Source: Neobacillus rhizosphaerae (GTDB lineage: Bacteria; Bacillota; Bacilli; Bacillales; Cytobacillaceae). From it: DNA of 64,000 nt. Below, in pieces: positions 34,551 to 42,197 of this stretch; the first letter of the stretch is position 1, and each line of letters starts with the position of its first letter. The translations under genes and the position numbers were made by a program. A model generated the notes under the pieces. It had not been told where the DNA came from. It was given only the letters and a program-made list of their open reading frames with translations, and did not search any database. The stretch covers positions 36,318-100,317 of the forward strand of contig NZ_CALBWS010000018.1 in assembly GCF_937468385.1 (NCBI RefSeq), written 5' to 3'.

Positions 34551-34737
34551 CTGTGGAAAAGGGGCGGAGCGCCGCAAAAATGAATCACTTTAACCAGTTA
34601 AAGTGAAATACCCATTTCACTAGACGAAAGATGTGAAGTCTAGCTCTGCTCTCACCGCCTTTATTAGGTGACTACGGCTTGTTCTCTAAATTTATTTTCA
34701 GGATAGGGTTGGGAGTTGAAGCTCATGATAGTTTTTA
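34551..34737 (+). repeat. Dispersed structured repeat, copy B
   Basis: Nearly identical to copy A through its whole length. Hairpins ACTTTAAC-CA-GTTAAAGT, GTGAAAT-ACCC-ATTTCAC and CTAGAC...GTCTAG are all perfect in this copy, and GGCGG / CCGCC closes the 5' half. It starts at the end of the hom terminator T-run. Confidence 0.92.
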
Positions 34738-34860
34738 TTGAAAAAATGTGCAAATGACTGGGGATAAGTTTAGTCAAAAAAAAATTGCCTTCATATTGTG
34801 TAGAAGCTCGACCATTTGGACTAGCTATTTTATTAAAATAATATAGAGAAGGGGTGCGTC

Positions 34861-36297
34861 ATGTTAGGAAATAGCCCAACAAAACAACATACTGAACGTG
34901 AAGAAGGGCTTTATGATATCTGGCCTGTTCCTCTTGCAAAAGAAACTGAAAGAAAAAGAACAAATTCAGCCAGTAAAAGAGAGGAAAAAAGTAAGGACCA
35001 TAGCTCGAAAAGAAACAAAACTAAACAATCAAAAAGCATTCAGCAAGAGAGTGGACAAAGAAATAAGACTCAAAGCCTGCAAAGTCCGAGCCACGAAAAT
35101 CAGAGCAGCTTAGATATTGAAGTCAGTATCATTATTCCCTCCAGTAATAAATACCCACTAAATCTATTGTCTCTCTTCTCCCTTGAAAATCAAACCTTTA
35201 ATCAAGCAAAAATGGAAGTCATCTTTATAGATGATGCTTCAACAGATCAAACAGCAGAGACACTTAACAGTTATTCTCCTCCCTATCAGTTTATCTATAT
35301 TCGCAGCAAAGAAAAGCTGGGGAGAGCGAAGAGCAGAAATTTAGGCATTCGTTCAGCAAGAGGGAGCATTCTTATTTTTCTAGATGCGGAAATGATAACC
35401 GAAGCTAATTTTGTGGAAAATCATTATAAGTCCCACCAATCAAAAGAAAACATGATTTTGTCGGGGGCCATGCATTCCAAAGCGCTCTATTCATGTGTTT
35501 TTCCAGAATTCTCCGAGAAGCAAATTAACAAGATTGGCGCTTTAACAAAAAATAATCAAGAAATTAATAAGAGGTTTCAAGTCTTTAATTATCCTAGTGA
35601 AGAGCTATTTCCATTAGTAGAAAAAAGTGATATTACTAGCGGATCCTTCCGGAGAATAGCCTTTAAAGCATATCCATGGTTCCAAGAGATTACTAAAAAT
35701 TTTGACGACGATTTGCAAGGATTTGCGTTTCCATGGATGGCCTTTCTAACTGGGAATGTTTCGATTCGGAAGGCATTTATCGTCCAAGCTGGTGGGTTTG
35801 ATGAAGATTTTTTCCATTATGGTTATGAGGATTGGGAATTAGGATACCGTCTTTATCAAATGGGTGCCGACTATCATGTAAGCAGCGCGGTGATAACCTA
35901 TCACCAGGAGCACCCTGTTGGCGAAAGTAAATGGCAAGAGGCTGTTGGGAATTTTGGTCTTTTTACGATAAAACATCATGATGTTGATGTGCTAATTCTA
36001 GGATTAGAGCTTTCAAGACTAACAGATTTATTAACAATGAATAAGATCTTAATTGAATATAAATTACTTGTGCAATCTAATCTGGAGCAGATACCACAAT
36101 TCCAAGAAAAATTCCTGTACATCCTCGAGACCATCACCCTTATGCTCGTAGTTGATATCCGTCATATTAACATCTTAGGGGCTGCAGGCTATGGCTCAGA
36201 CGATAGAAAAGCACTACAAGAGGATATTAATCAGATAAAAAATCTGAACAAGTATAAACATTTAACTATTTTTTTGGAAAAGATCATAATCTCATAA
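34861..36297 (+). CDS. GT2 family glycosyltransferase with basic N-terminal extension
   Basis: A 478-aa protein. Residues 1-85 are a hydrophilic Lys/Arg/Ser/Gln-rich stretch with no signal peptide. The GT-A domain starts at VSIIIPSSN (88-96), with nucleotide-binding DDAS at 124-127 and a DxD-like LDAE at 174-177. GGFDEDFFHYGYEDWELGYRL is the acceptor-side motif of galactosyltransferase-like GT2 enzymes. The start has AAGGGGTG upstream. It precedes a second GT2 gene by about 20 nt, so the pair is co-transcribed. Such pairs in Bacilli often decorate spore coat or surface polysaccharide; target not determinable here. Confidence 0.85.
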   Translation: MLGNSPTKQHTEREEGLYDIWPVPLAKETERKRTNSASKREEKSKDHSSKRNKTKQSKSIQQESGQRNKTQSLQSPSHENQSSLDIEVSIIIPSSNKYPLNLLSLFSLENQTFNQAKMEVIFIDDASTDQTAETLNSYSPPYQFIYIRSKEKLGRAKSRNLGIRSARGSILIFLDAEMITEANFVENHYKSHQSKENMILSGAMHSKALYSCVFPEFSEKQINKIGALTKNNQEINKRFQVFNYPSEELFPLVEKSDITSGSFRRIAFKAYPWFQEITKNFDDDLQGFAFPWMAFLTGNVSIRKAFIVQAGGFDEDFFHYGYEDWELGYRLYQMGADYHVSSAVITYHQEHPVGESKWQEAVGNFGLFTIKHHDVDVLILGLELSRLTDLLTMNKILIEYKLLVQSNLEQIPQFQEKFLYILETITLMLVVDIRHINILGAAGYGSDDRKALQEDINQIKNLNKYKHLTIFLEKIIIS

Positions 36298-36318
36298 TCT
36301 GTGGAAAGGAGTGAAAAT

Positions 36319-36990
36319 GTGGTTTCCATTATTACTTGTACGATAAGGGAAGAATGTATCGACAATGTTTTCAAAAACTATCAACAGCAAACTTATCAGG
36401 ATAAAGAGCTGATAATTATTTTGAATAAGGATTCGATGGATATTAATCGATGGATCGGAAAAGCAAGGAATTATCCAAATGTCCAGGTTTATCAGCTCCA
36501 TGAAAAAGCAACTTTAGGTGATTGCTTAAATTTTGGGGTGATGAATTCGACCTACGATATTATCGCGAAATTTGATGATGATGATTTTTATGGACCTGAG
36601 TATATTGCTAGTTCGATGGATGCTTTTAAGGATAAAAATATTTCGATTATCGGAAAGAGCTCGTGTTATATCTATTTTAAAAATAACAAAGCGCTGATTC
36701 ATGTCCCAGGTGCAGAGAATTCCATCACTGATACAGTGGCTGGAGCAACATTAATGTTTAGAAAAGAAGTATTTTATTACTTCCGCTTTGAAAAAGTGAA
36801 TCGTGCCGAGGATTACTTTTTCATTGATCAAGCCAAAAAAGCAGGTTTTACTATCTATTCTACCAGTCGTAATCATTTTGCTGTCATCCGGCATAACTCG
36901 GAAAATCACAGTTGGAAGATTTCCGATGAAGATCTAATGGGGTGGGGCGACATAATCGCCTATACGGATGATTTTCAATCCTTCGTGTAA
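36319..36990 (+). CDS. GT2 family glycosyltransferase
   Basis: A 223-aa single GT-A domain. It begins MVSIITCTIREECIDNV, with the DxD-type metal site FDDDD at 85-89 and a late RAEDYFF acceptor motif. It is short for GT2 and lacks membrane segments. The GTG at 36319 is chosen because AAAGGAG (36305-36311) is 7 nt upstream; a GTG at 36301 lies before that site. It forms a two-gene unit with the preceding glycosyltransferase. Donor and acceptor unknown. Confidence 0.82.
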   Translation: MVSIITCTIREECIDNVFKNYQQQTYQDKELIIILNKDSMDINRWIGKARNYPNVQVYQLHEKATLGDCLNFGVMNSTYDIIAKFDDDDFYGPEYIASSMDAFKDKNISIIGKSSCYIYFKNNKALIHVPGAENSITDTVAGATLMFRKEVFYYFRFEKVNRAEDYFFIDQAKKAGFTIYSTSRNHFAVIRHNSENHSWKISDEDLMGWGDIIAYTDDFQSFV

Positions 36991-37125
36991 AAAAAATAGA
37001 ACTGAATAGTGGAGCAGGAACTACGGTCTTAAAAGTGTTTTAGATGAGAAACTGAAAAGTAAAGAGTCGGTATCACCATGCTGACTCGAATCTACATAAA
37101 AGGAACGTTTTGCGAAGCTTCCTAT
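36991..37125. other. Intergenic, no gene seen
   Basis: The first part of a 488-bp gap between the glycosyltransferases and the DoxX gene. No terminator with a clear T-run and no open frame was found; the regulatory sites lie further right. Confidence 0.4.
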
Positions 37126-37197
37126 TTATTCACAGCTTTATTCACAAGCTGTGGATTGATTTGAAGGGATCCAACGAGCTTATGCACATTATCCACA
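37126..37197 (+). promoter_or_regulatory. Cluster of four DnaA-box-like 9-mers
   Basis: TTATTCACA (37126-37134), TTATTCACA (37138-37146), TTATGCACA (37180-37188) and TTATCCACA (37189-37197) all fit TTATNCACA and all point the same way within 72 bp. The last is the perfect consensus box. No dnaA or origin-type genes are near, so this would be a chromosomal DnaA-binding cluster of the kind known from B. subtilis. Confidence 0.6.
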
Positions 37198-37347
37198 GCT
37201 TTATTATAAGAATGGAGGATTGGTTTCTAACCTATTTGATGTAATAAGTTCACATTCTATTCAATTTTCTAATATTAATATGTTAATAAACTGTGAAAGT
37301 CGTTGTCATTTCAATACTAGGGGAGTATATTAAAAGTGTAGAGAAGA

Positions 37348-37365
37348 TAGTGAAACAATTCACAA
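37348..37365. promoter_or_regulatory. Second Rex-like site upstream of the DoxX gene
   Basis: TAGTGAAACAATTCACAA matches TTGTGAA-N4-TTCACAA with one mismatch. It lies 91 bp upstream of the perfect site. Confidence 0.6.
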
Positions 37366-37438
37366 GATTTTCTACCAGATACAGCTAGCTGACACGCCCC
37401 TCATCGAAAGGGGAATAAAAATCTATTTAGTTATTAAT

Positions 37439-37456
37439 TTGTGAAATAGTTCACAA
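37439..37456. promoter_or_regulatory. Rex operator upstream of the DoxX gene
   Basis: TTGTGAAATAGTTCACAA is a perfect match to the Bacillus Rex box (TTGTGAA-N4-TTCACAA), and the symmetry extends one base further each side. It ends 22 bases before the start codon, in repressor position. Rex releases DNA at high NADH/NAD+, as under oxygen limitation. Confidence 0.85.
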
Positions 37457-37478
37457 AAAATAATAGGAGATGATTGTG

Positions 37479-37982
37479 ATGAGATGGTACAAAACCCCTC
37501 AAGCAGCAGTTGTTTGGACAGTATTAAGAGTATGGCTTGGACTTCAATGGATGGAAGCAGGTTATCATAAATTAACAGGTGGATTTGATGCAGGTGGATT
37601 TTTAAAAGGAGCATTGGCCAATGCAACAGGTGATCATCCGGCAGTACAAGGATGGTACGCCGACTTCTTAAGCCAATTTGCCCTCCCAAATGTTCAAATT
37701 TTCAACGTCTTAATTCCTTGGGGAGAATTACTAGTTGGATTAGGATTAATCGTTGGATTAGCAACTATTCCAGCATTAGTTGCCGGGGCCTTTATGAACT
37801 TAAACTTTATGCTCGCAGGTACTACTAGCACAAACCCAATTCTTTATACAGTAGCAATGATTCTACTCTTCGCAGGAACTGGAGCATACTTATTCGGACT
37901 TGACCGATATGCTGTACCTTTTATCAAAGGTTATTTCAAAAAAGGTCATCTAAAAGGTGTCAAAATCAATCAACAGCAGTAG
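37479..37982 (+). CDS. DoxX family membrane protein
   Basis: A 167-aa integral membrane protein with about four hydrophobic segments (LRVWLGLQWMEAGYHKL; IPWGELLVGLGLIVGLATIPALVAGAFMNLNFML; YTVAMILLFAGTGAYLFGLDRY). The arrangement and the W-x-E-AGYHK start fit the DoxX/DoxD superfamily, related to the small subunit of thiosulfate:quinone oxidoreductase. The ATG at 37479 has AGGAGA 8 nt upstream; an ATG at 37470 overlaps that site. The Rex boxes imply induction when respiration is limited. Exact redox role unknown. Confidence 0.85.
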   Translation: MRWYKTPQAAVVWTVLRVWLGLQWMEAGYHKLTGGFDAGGFLKGALANATGDHPAVQGWYADFLSQFALPNVQIFNVLIPWGELLVGLGLIVGLATIPALVAGAFMNLNFMLAGTTSTNPILYTVAMILLFAGTGAYLFGLDRYAVPFIKGYFKKGHLKGVKINQQQ

Positions 37983-38065
37983 TAACGAGTTCTAATCGCT
38001 TAAAAAATGGTAACCTCTCTTTAGAACTCGCTGATCTATATTTTTCCCCCCTTTTAAATACTTAA

Positions 38066-38095
38066 GAAGCAGGGCATACCTGCTTCTCTTTTTAT
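38066..38095 (+). terminator. Intrinsic terminator after the DoxX gene
   Basis: GAAGCAGG (38066-38073) and CCTGCTTC (38079-38086) with a 5-nt loop and a T-rich tail. Repeat copy C begins at the end of the tail. Confidence 0.9.
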
Positions 38096-38283
38096 TGTGG
38101 AAAAGAGGCGGAGCGCAGCAAAAATGAATCATATTTATCCAATTATGCGGAAAAAATATATTTTTCACTTTGATTTAGTGAAGCTCAACTTTGCTCACAC
38201 CGCCCGAATTATGTTGGAGCACTACTCCTATTCAATTAATTTCCATTCTTGGGCTGGGAGTTGAAACTCATGCTAGTTTTTAT
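38096..38283 (+). repeat. Dispersed structured repeat, copy C (divergent)
   Basis: It keeps the TGTGGAAAAGAGGCGGAGCGC start, the GCTCACACCGCC closing arm and the GGGAGTTGAAACTCATGCTAG end, while the middle differs. A TTCACT-TTGATTT-AGTGAA hairpin replaces the middle hairpins of copies A and B. GGAG-CACTA-CTCC is a further hairpin. Change of sequence with retention of stems suggests RNA or single-strand structure. Confidence 0.85.
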
Positions 38284-38292
38284 AGAAAATCG

Positions 38293-38478
38293 TTACCCGT
38301 TTATATTTTTTGCACGCTGGTTAGCGGCGTTTGAACGTGCTTGTGCCTCAAGATCTGCATGATCCGCGAGTTCCTGTGAGTATTCAACATCAATTCCATC
38401 TGACTTCATGTTCTTCGGCACTTGTGGAAGTGACCCTTTATTTTTATCACGATTATTGTGTCCTCGAGAACGTCCCAT
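38293..38478 (-). CDS. yfhD: YfhD family small protein
   Basis: A 61-aa hydrophilic protein, MGRSRGHNNRDKNKGSLPQV at the start, with the conserved VEYSQELADHADLEA core seen in B. subtilis YfhD. It has no Cys or membrane segment. The ATG at 38478 has GAGAGGGG upstream on the minus strand; the longer in-frame start at 38538 has none. It is paired with yfhE upstream as in B. subtilis. Function unknown; the family is restricted to spore formers. Confidence 0.88.
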   Translation of the reverse strand: MGRSRGHNNRDKNKGSLPQVPKNMKSDGIDVEYSQELADHADLEAQARSNAANQRAKNING

Positions 38479-38581
38479 TACAAAAACCCCTCTCTTTTGT
38501 AAACTAATGAGAGCTGAAGCTGCTCCCTTTACTAGCATTTACATTTAGAGAGGGGTCCATTAATGGAAATATCTATAAAGA

Positions 38582-38716
38582 CTATAGCTTCGTTTTTCTA
38601 TCTGTATAACCACCTGCACGGTCTGCCCTTTTAAATTCGCGTTGATAGGCTACCTCTTGCATACTTGATAAAGTGTATTTCCCTCTATCCTTATCTTTTT
38701 TCTTCTTTTCCGCCAT
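38582..38716 (-). CDS. yfhE: YfhE family small protein
   Basis: A 44-aa basic protein (MAEKKKKDKDRGKYTLSSMQ, then EVAYQREFKRADRAGGYTDR, ending KTKL). The QREFKRADRAGGY core is typical of YfhE. The ATG at 38716 has AAAGGA about 10 nt upstream; an ATG at 38725 (MSKMAE) is too close to that site. It precedes yfhD on the same strand, the B. subtilis order. Function unknown. Confidence 0.82.
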   Translation of the reverse strand: MAEKKKKDKDRGKYTLSSMQEVAYQREFKRADRAGGYTDRKTKL

Positions 38717-38740
38717 TTTGCTCATTCCTTTCAACATTTT

Positions 38741-38772
38741 TTGGCCGATAGGAAAGTATAATCTTTCCTATC
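38741..38772. repeat. TTGGCCGATAGGAAAG hairpin element, copy 1
   Basis: TTGGCC followed by GATAGGAAAG-TATAAT-CTTTCCTATC, a perfect 10-bp stem. The same TTGGCCGATAGGAAAGTA hairpin occurs at 41821. No T-run makes it a standard terminator. Confidence 0.85.
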
Positions 38773-38897
38773 AGGCTTAAGTGTAACTACGCCTCATGAA
38801 CCGCCCTTAGGGACTCGTCAATCATCAAGTTAATTGGGAATGGTACGTTATGTACTTATTTCCATTTTTACCTTTTGTGAAAGGAATGATACGGATT

Positions 38898-39803
38898 TTA
38901 GTTAAATATATTTTTTAATGCCAATTTTAGTTCTGGATATTGGAATGGATAGCCATTTTCTAACAGCTTGTTTGGTAACACCTTTTGTCCGTCTACAACC
39001 AATGTACTCATCTCACCGAGCAGCAAGCGAAGGGCGAAACTTGGGACTGTAAGCCAGTGGGGGCGATGAATAACCTCAGCTAGAGTTTGCCCAAACTCAG
39101 CCATTGTAACGGGGTGTGGAGCAGTAAAATTGACTGGACCGTGGATGTTTTTATTTTCGATTATAAAGGAAATTCCTTTTATCACATCATCAATATGAAT
39201 CCAGGACATCCACTGCTGTCCAGCTCCAATTGGACCGCCGATAAATGATTTATAGGGAAAGGCGATTTTCGGAAGTGCCCCCTCCTGTTTAGCAAGGATA
39301 ATTCCAAACCGGCAAAGGGCTGTTCGAATGTCTAATTGCGAGGCATTAACTGCTTCTTTCTCCCATTCCATCACCGTCTGTGACAAGAAGTCATTACCAG
39401 AGCATTTATCTTCTTCGGTAAAAACTTTCTCCGCTGAAATTCCATAAATACCAATGGCACTGGCGTTAATAAGTGCTGTTGGTTTTATATCCATTTTCTT
39501 TATTATTGCTAATATTTCCCTAACAGTTTCAATCCTGCTGTCTAAAATTCTTTGTTTCCTTTTGTCCGTCCAACGTCCACTATTGATGGATTCTCCTGCA
39601 AGGTTGATAAAAATATCCGTTCCTTGTAAAGCGTGAATAGGGTCCGCTTTGCTACTTAACCATTGAACATATCGAATCCGTTCACTTTTGTTCGCTTTAA
39701 TCTCTTTCCTTGTTAAAATAACCACTTCATGCCTTTTTTCTACTAATTCAGCCGTAAGGGCCCTGCCTACAAAACCTGTTCCGCCAGCGATTGCAATTTT
39801 CAT
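38898..39803 (-). CDS. yfhF: NAD-dependent epimerase/SDR-type protein YfhF (TIGR01777-like)
   Basis: A 301-aa extended-SDR protein. GGTGFVG at 7-13 binds the nucleotide; INLAGESINSGRWTDKRKQRILDSRI is the hallmark of the TIGR01777/SulA-like branch. The C-terminal DUF1731-like tail ends PFQYPELKLALKNIF. Reaction unknown. The ATG has AAGGGAGG upstream on the minus strand. It is divergent from recX, 76 bases apart, as in the B. subtilis locus. Confidence 0.9.
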   Translation of the reverse strand: MKIAIAGGTGFVGRALTAELVEKRHEVVILTRKEIKANKSERIRYVQWLSSKADPIHALQGTDIFINLAGESINSGRWTDKRKQRILDSRIETVREILAIIKKMDIKPTALINASAIGIYGISAEKVFTEEDKCSGNDFLSQTVMEWEKEAVNASQLDIRTALCRFGIILAKQEGALPKIAFPYKSFIGGPIGAGQQWMSWIHIDDVIKGISFIIENKNIHGPVNFTAPHPVTMAEFGQTLAEVIHRPHWLTVPSFALRLLLGEMSTLVVDGQKVLPNKLLENGYPFQYPELKLALKNIFN

Positions 39804-39879
39804 TTTTTACAACCTCCCTTACTATTTATTTTACATTAAATAATGAAGAATATGGTAAAGTAGTCATGAGGTGAATGAT

Positions 39880-40692
39880 ATGGCCATAATTACAAAAATC
39901 ACCACGCAACAAAAAAATCAAGATCGGTTAAATGTATTTATCGATTACGGCAAAGGTGAGGAATTTGCTTTTAGTATCGACAGCGATATATTAATCAAAT
40001 TTCAATTAAAAAAAGGAATGGAGCTTGATGATTTTTCCACGATGGAAATCCAATATCAAGACGACATTCGTAAGGCGTATAACCTAGCGATTAATTATTT
40101 GGCAAGAAGAATGAGGTCAGAAAAAGAAATTAGTGATTACCTCAATCAAAAAGAAGTAGATGAACCAGTTATTAATGAAGTGCTCCATAAATTAACAGCC
40201 CAGCGATATATAAATGATGGAGAATATGCTTTAGCTTATGTGAGGACACAGGTAAATACGACCGATAAAGGGCCAAATTTAATCAAACTGGAGTTAAAGG
40301 AAAAAGGAATTTCAGAGGTAATTCGCCTCCAAGCACTGGAAGAATTTCCATTAGAGCTGCAAATCGAAAAAGCAAGTAAAGTAACTGAAAAGTTTTTCCA
40401 AAAGGGTTCAAAGGAGTCTTTGAAAATTCAAAAGCAAAAACTTGAACAATTACTGCAAAGAAAAGGATTTTCTTTTGAGGTCATTCATATTGCTCTAAAT
40501 GAGACCGAAGTGGACAAAGAAGATGATGAGGAAATGGAAGCCATCAGGTATCAAGGGGAAAAGGCCCAGCGGAAGTTTTCACAATTAACAGGATTCGAGT
40601 ATCAGCAAAAGATGAAACAGACATTATATCGTAAAGGCTTTTCGATGGAGCTAATCGAAAGGTTTCTGGCGGATAAAGAAGAAAACTCATGA
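39880..40692 (+). CDS. recX: Recombination regulator RecX
   Basis: A 270-aa, helix-rich protein with three tandem three-helix repeats (for example ARRMRSEKEISDYLNQKEVDEPVINEVLHKL and KQKLEQLLQRKGFSFEVI). It modulates RecA filaments. The ATG at 39880 has AGGTG 6 nt upstream; a GTG at 39871 overlaps that site. Full length compared with B. subtilis RecX (264 aa). Its last residues ENS and stop are encoded by the left arm of a terminator shared with the convergent gene. Confidence 0.93.
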   Translation: MAIITKITTQQKNQDRLNVFIDYGKGEEFAFSIDSDILIKFQLKKGMELDDFSTMEIQYQDDIRKAYNLAINYLARRMRSEKEISDYLNQKEVDEPVINEVLHKLTAQRYINDGEYALAYVRTQVNTTDKGPNLIKLELKEKGISEVIRLQALEEFPLELQIEKASKVTEKFFQKGSKESLKIQKQKLEQLLQRKGFSFEVIHIALNETEVDKEDDEEMEAIRYQGEKAQRKFSQLTGFEYQQKMKQTLYRKGFSMELIERFLADKEENS

Positions 40693-40712
40693 CGTAATCG
40701 TCATGAGTTTTC
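40681..40712. terminator. Bidirectional terminator shared by recX and the convergent SDR gene
   Basis: A perfect 14-bp stem (GAAAACTCATGACG / CGTCATGAGTTTTC) with TAAT loop. Each arm encodes Glu-Asn-Ser-stop of the gene entering from its side, so both stop codons (TGA) lie in the stem. Confidence 0.92.
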
Positions 40713-41372
40713 AATTATAATCGAATCTGAATCCAATTGTTTCATAATGATTTCTGCAATTTCTTTAGCTGACCTTAGACGTGATTTATCTTTAATGTGG
40801 TTGCTTTCGTCCCAAAATGGGGTATTCATGCCGCCCATATAAACGGCATTAAATTTAATGCTGCTGTTTTCATATTCCTTCTGCAGACTTTCAGTAAATC
40901 CACGGACGGCAAATTTGCTGGCAACGTATACAGCTTCATTCACTTTTCCACGTAGGCCGGCGGTAGAAATAATATTCATAATTCTTCCCTCACTATTTTT
41001 AGGTAGTAACGGCAATACGGCCTTGGTCATTAGAATGGTTCCTAGTATGTTTGTATCTAGCATTTCACTGATTTGCTGCTTATCCATTTCCACTAATGGA
41101 CCAAAATACCCCAAACCGGCGTTATTGATCAGCCCAGAAATTTCATATGTACTGCTTATTTCGTTTATTTTTTTCAAAACATCTTCATTATTCCGAATAT
41201 CTAAGGGAAGGATATCGGCTTTTCCCCCGGTTGCTTCAATTTCTTGCTTTGCAGCAGTTAATTTTTCTATTGTTCTGCCGGTGAGTAATATGTGAAAGCC
41301 TTTTTTGGAAAAAAGCACGGCTAATTCTTTTCCTAATCCTGACCCTGCACCAGTTACGATAATTGTATTCAT
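40701..41372 (-). CDS. Short-chain dehydrogenase/reductase
   Basis: A 223-aa classical SDR. Cofactor motif TGAGSGLG is at 7-14, NNAG at 83-86, catalytic Ser136, and Tyr149-x3-Lys153 (YVASK). Arg32-Thr after the second strand hints at NADP(H) (inference). The ATG has AAGGAGACGAC upstream on the minus strand. It is convergent with recX. Substrate unknown; B. subtilis has no gene at exactly this place that I recall. Confidence 0.9.
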   Translation of the reverse strand: MNTIIVTGAGSGLGKELAVLFSKKGFHILLTGRTIEKLTAAKQEIEATGGKADILPLDIRNNEDVLKKINEISSTYEISGLINNAGLGYFGPLVEMDKQQISEMLDTNILGTILMTKAVLPLLPKNSEGRIMNIISTAGLRGKVNEAVYVASKFAVRGFTESLQKEYENSSIKFNAVYMGGMNTPFWDESNHIKDKSRLRSAKEIAEIIMKQLDSDSIIIENS

Positions 41373-41460
41373 TGTGTCGTCTCCTTCAAAATAGTTTTGC
41401 CTTTATTAATTCTACAAAGATAACTATACTAAAATTAAGAGAAAAGTGGGAGTGAATGAG

Positions 41461-41784
41461 ATGCAGCAGGTGAAACGCTATAGTGAAATGACGGAATACG
41501 AACTAAGGGAAGAAATTGCCATGCTCCAAGAGAAGGCGAGAAAAGCGGAGCAGATGGGCATGATTAATGAGTTTGCTGTTCTTGAAAGAAAAGTTTCAAT
41601 GGCCCGGGCATACATTTCAAACCCAGATACCTTTAAGCCAGGAGAAATTTATGAAATCGAAGGAGACCCCGGTCAATATTTCAAAATTGACTATTTAAAC
41701 GGTGTTTTCGCGTGGGGATATCGACTTAAGGGCGATGGAAAAGAAGAGGCTCTGCCAATATCCTTATTAAAGGGGCTTAAATAA
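41461..41784 (+). CDS. yfhH: YfhH family protein
   Basis: A 107-aa protein. It has an N-terminal helical hairpin (YSEMTEYELREEIAMLQEKARKAEQMGM) and a C-terminal small beta domain (YEIEGDPGQYFKIDYLNGVFAWGYRL). Length and position after recX match B. subtilis YfhH (104 aa; DUF1811). The ATG at 41461 has GGGAGTG 7 nt upstream. Function unknown. A strong terminator follows. Confidence 0.9.
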   Translation: MQQVKRYSEMTEYELREEIAMLQEKARKAEQMGMINEFAVLERKVSMARAYISNPDTFKPGEIYEIEGDPGQYFKIDYLNGVFAWGYRLKGDGKEEALPISLLKGLK

Positions 41785-41790
41785 TAAAAG

Positions 41791-41822
41791 GACAAACCAG
41801 AGAATTTTCTCTGGTTTGTCTT
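41791..41822 (+). terminator. Intrinsic terminator after yfhH
   Basis: GACAAACCAGAGAA and TTCTCTGGTTTGTC form a 14-bp perfect inverted repeat, only 6 bases after the stop; TT then begins the following hairpin element. Confidence 0.85.
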
Positions 41823-41851
41823 GGCCGATAGGAAAGTAAAACTTTCCTATC
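41821..41851. repeat. TTGGCCGATAGGAAAG hairpin element, copy 2
   Basis: GATAGGAAAGT-AAA-ACTTTCCTATC, an 11-bp perfect stem, preceded by TTGGCC as in the copy at 38741. It abuts the sspK stop codon. Confidence 0.85.
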
Positions 41852-41852
41852 A

Positions 41853-42029
41853 CTACTTATAAACCTGTGGTGATTCATCATCACGTTCGCCTGAAGCGCG
41901 CATCCGTTCTTGTGGATGCGTATTGATGGTGCCGTTTGCTCTTTTTGAAGCATATTCTGCTTTCGCTCTTGGCTCTCCCTCAAATTTGTTGTTATTTTGG
42001 TTTGGGAAATTCGTCACTTTATTTCTCAT
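41853..42029 (-). CDS. sspK: Small acid-soluble spore protein K
   Basis: A 58-aa protein, [20 protein letters not shown] at the start, then [20 protein letters not shown] and [10 protein letters not shown]. This is the SspK family, minor SASPs made in the forespore. The ATG at 42029 has TGGAGG upstream on the minus strand; longer in-frame starts have none. Slightly longer than B. subtilis SspK (50 aa). Its place between yfhH and yfhP is conserved. Expected control is sigma-G; I could not assign the promoter with confidence. Confidence 0.92.
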   Translation of the reverse strand: MRNKVTNFPNQNNNKFEGEPRAKAEYASKRANGTINTHPQERMRASGERDDESPQVYK

Positions 42030-42161
42030 GCTATACCTCCATAAAAGAGAATGAGAAAAACGTGTAAATAAAAGCATTCTCTATGCTTACCACGTAATCA
42101 TAGTATCTGTCCCTTTAATCTCAATTATGTTATAAGAAAATGGTAATGAGGTGAATATCAT

Positions 42162-42197
42162 AAAAAAAATGAATGACATTCGTCACTCATTTTTTTA
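42162..42197 (-). terminator. Terminator of yfhP
   Basis: AAAAAAATGA-TGAC and GTCA-TCATTTTTTT arms (one mismatch) around a short loop, with A and T tracts at both ends. Confidence 0.75.
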
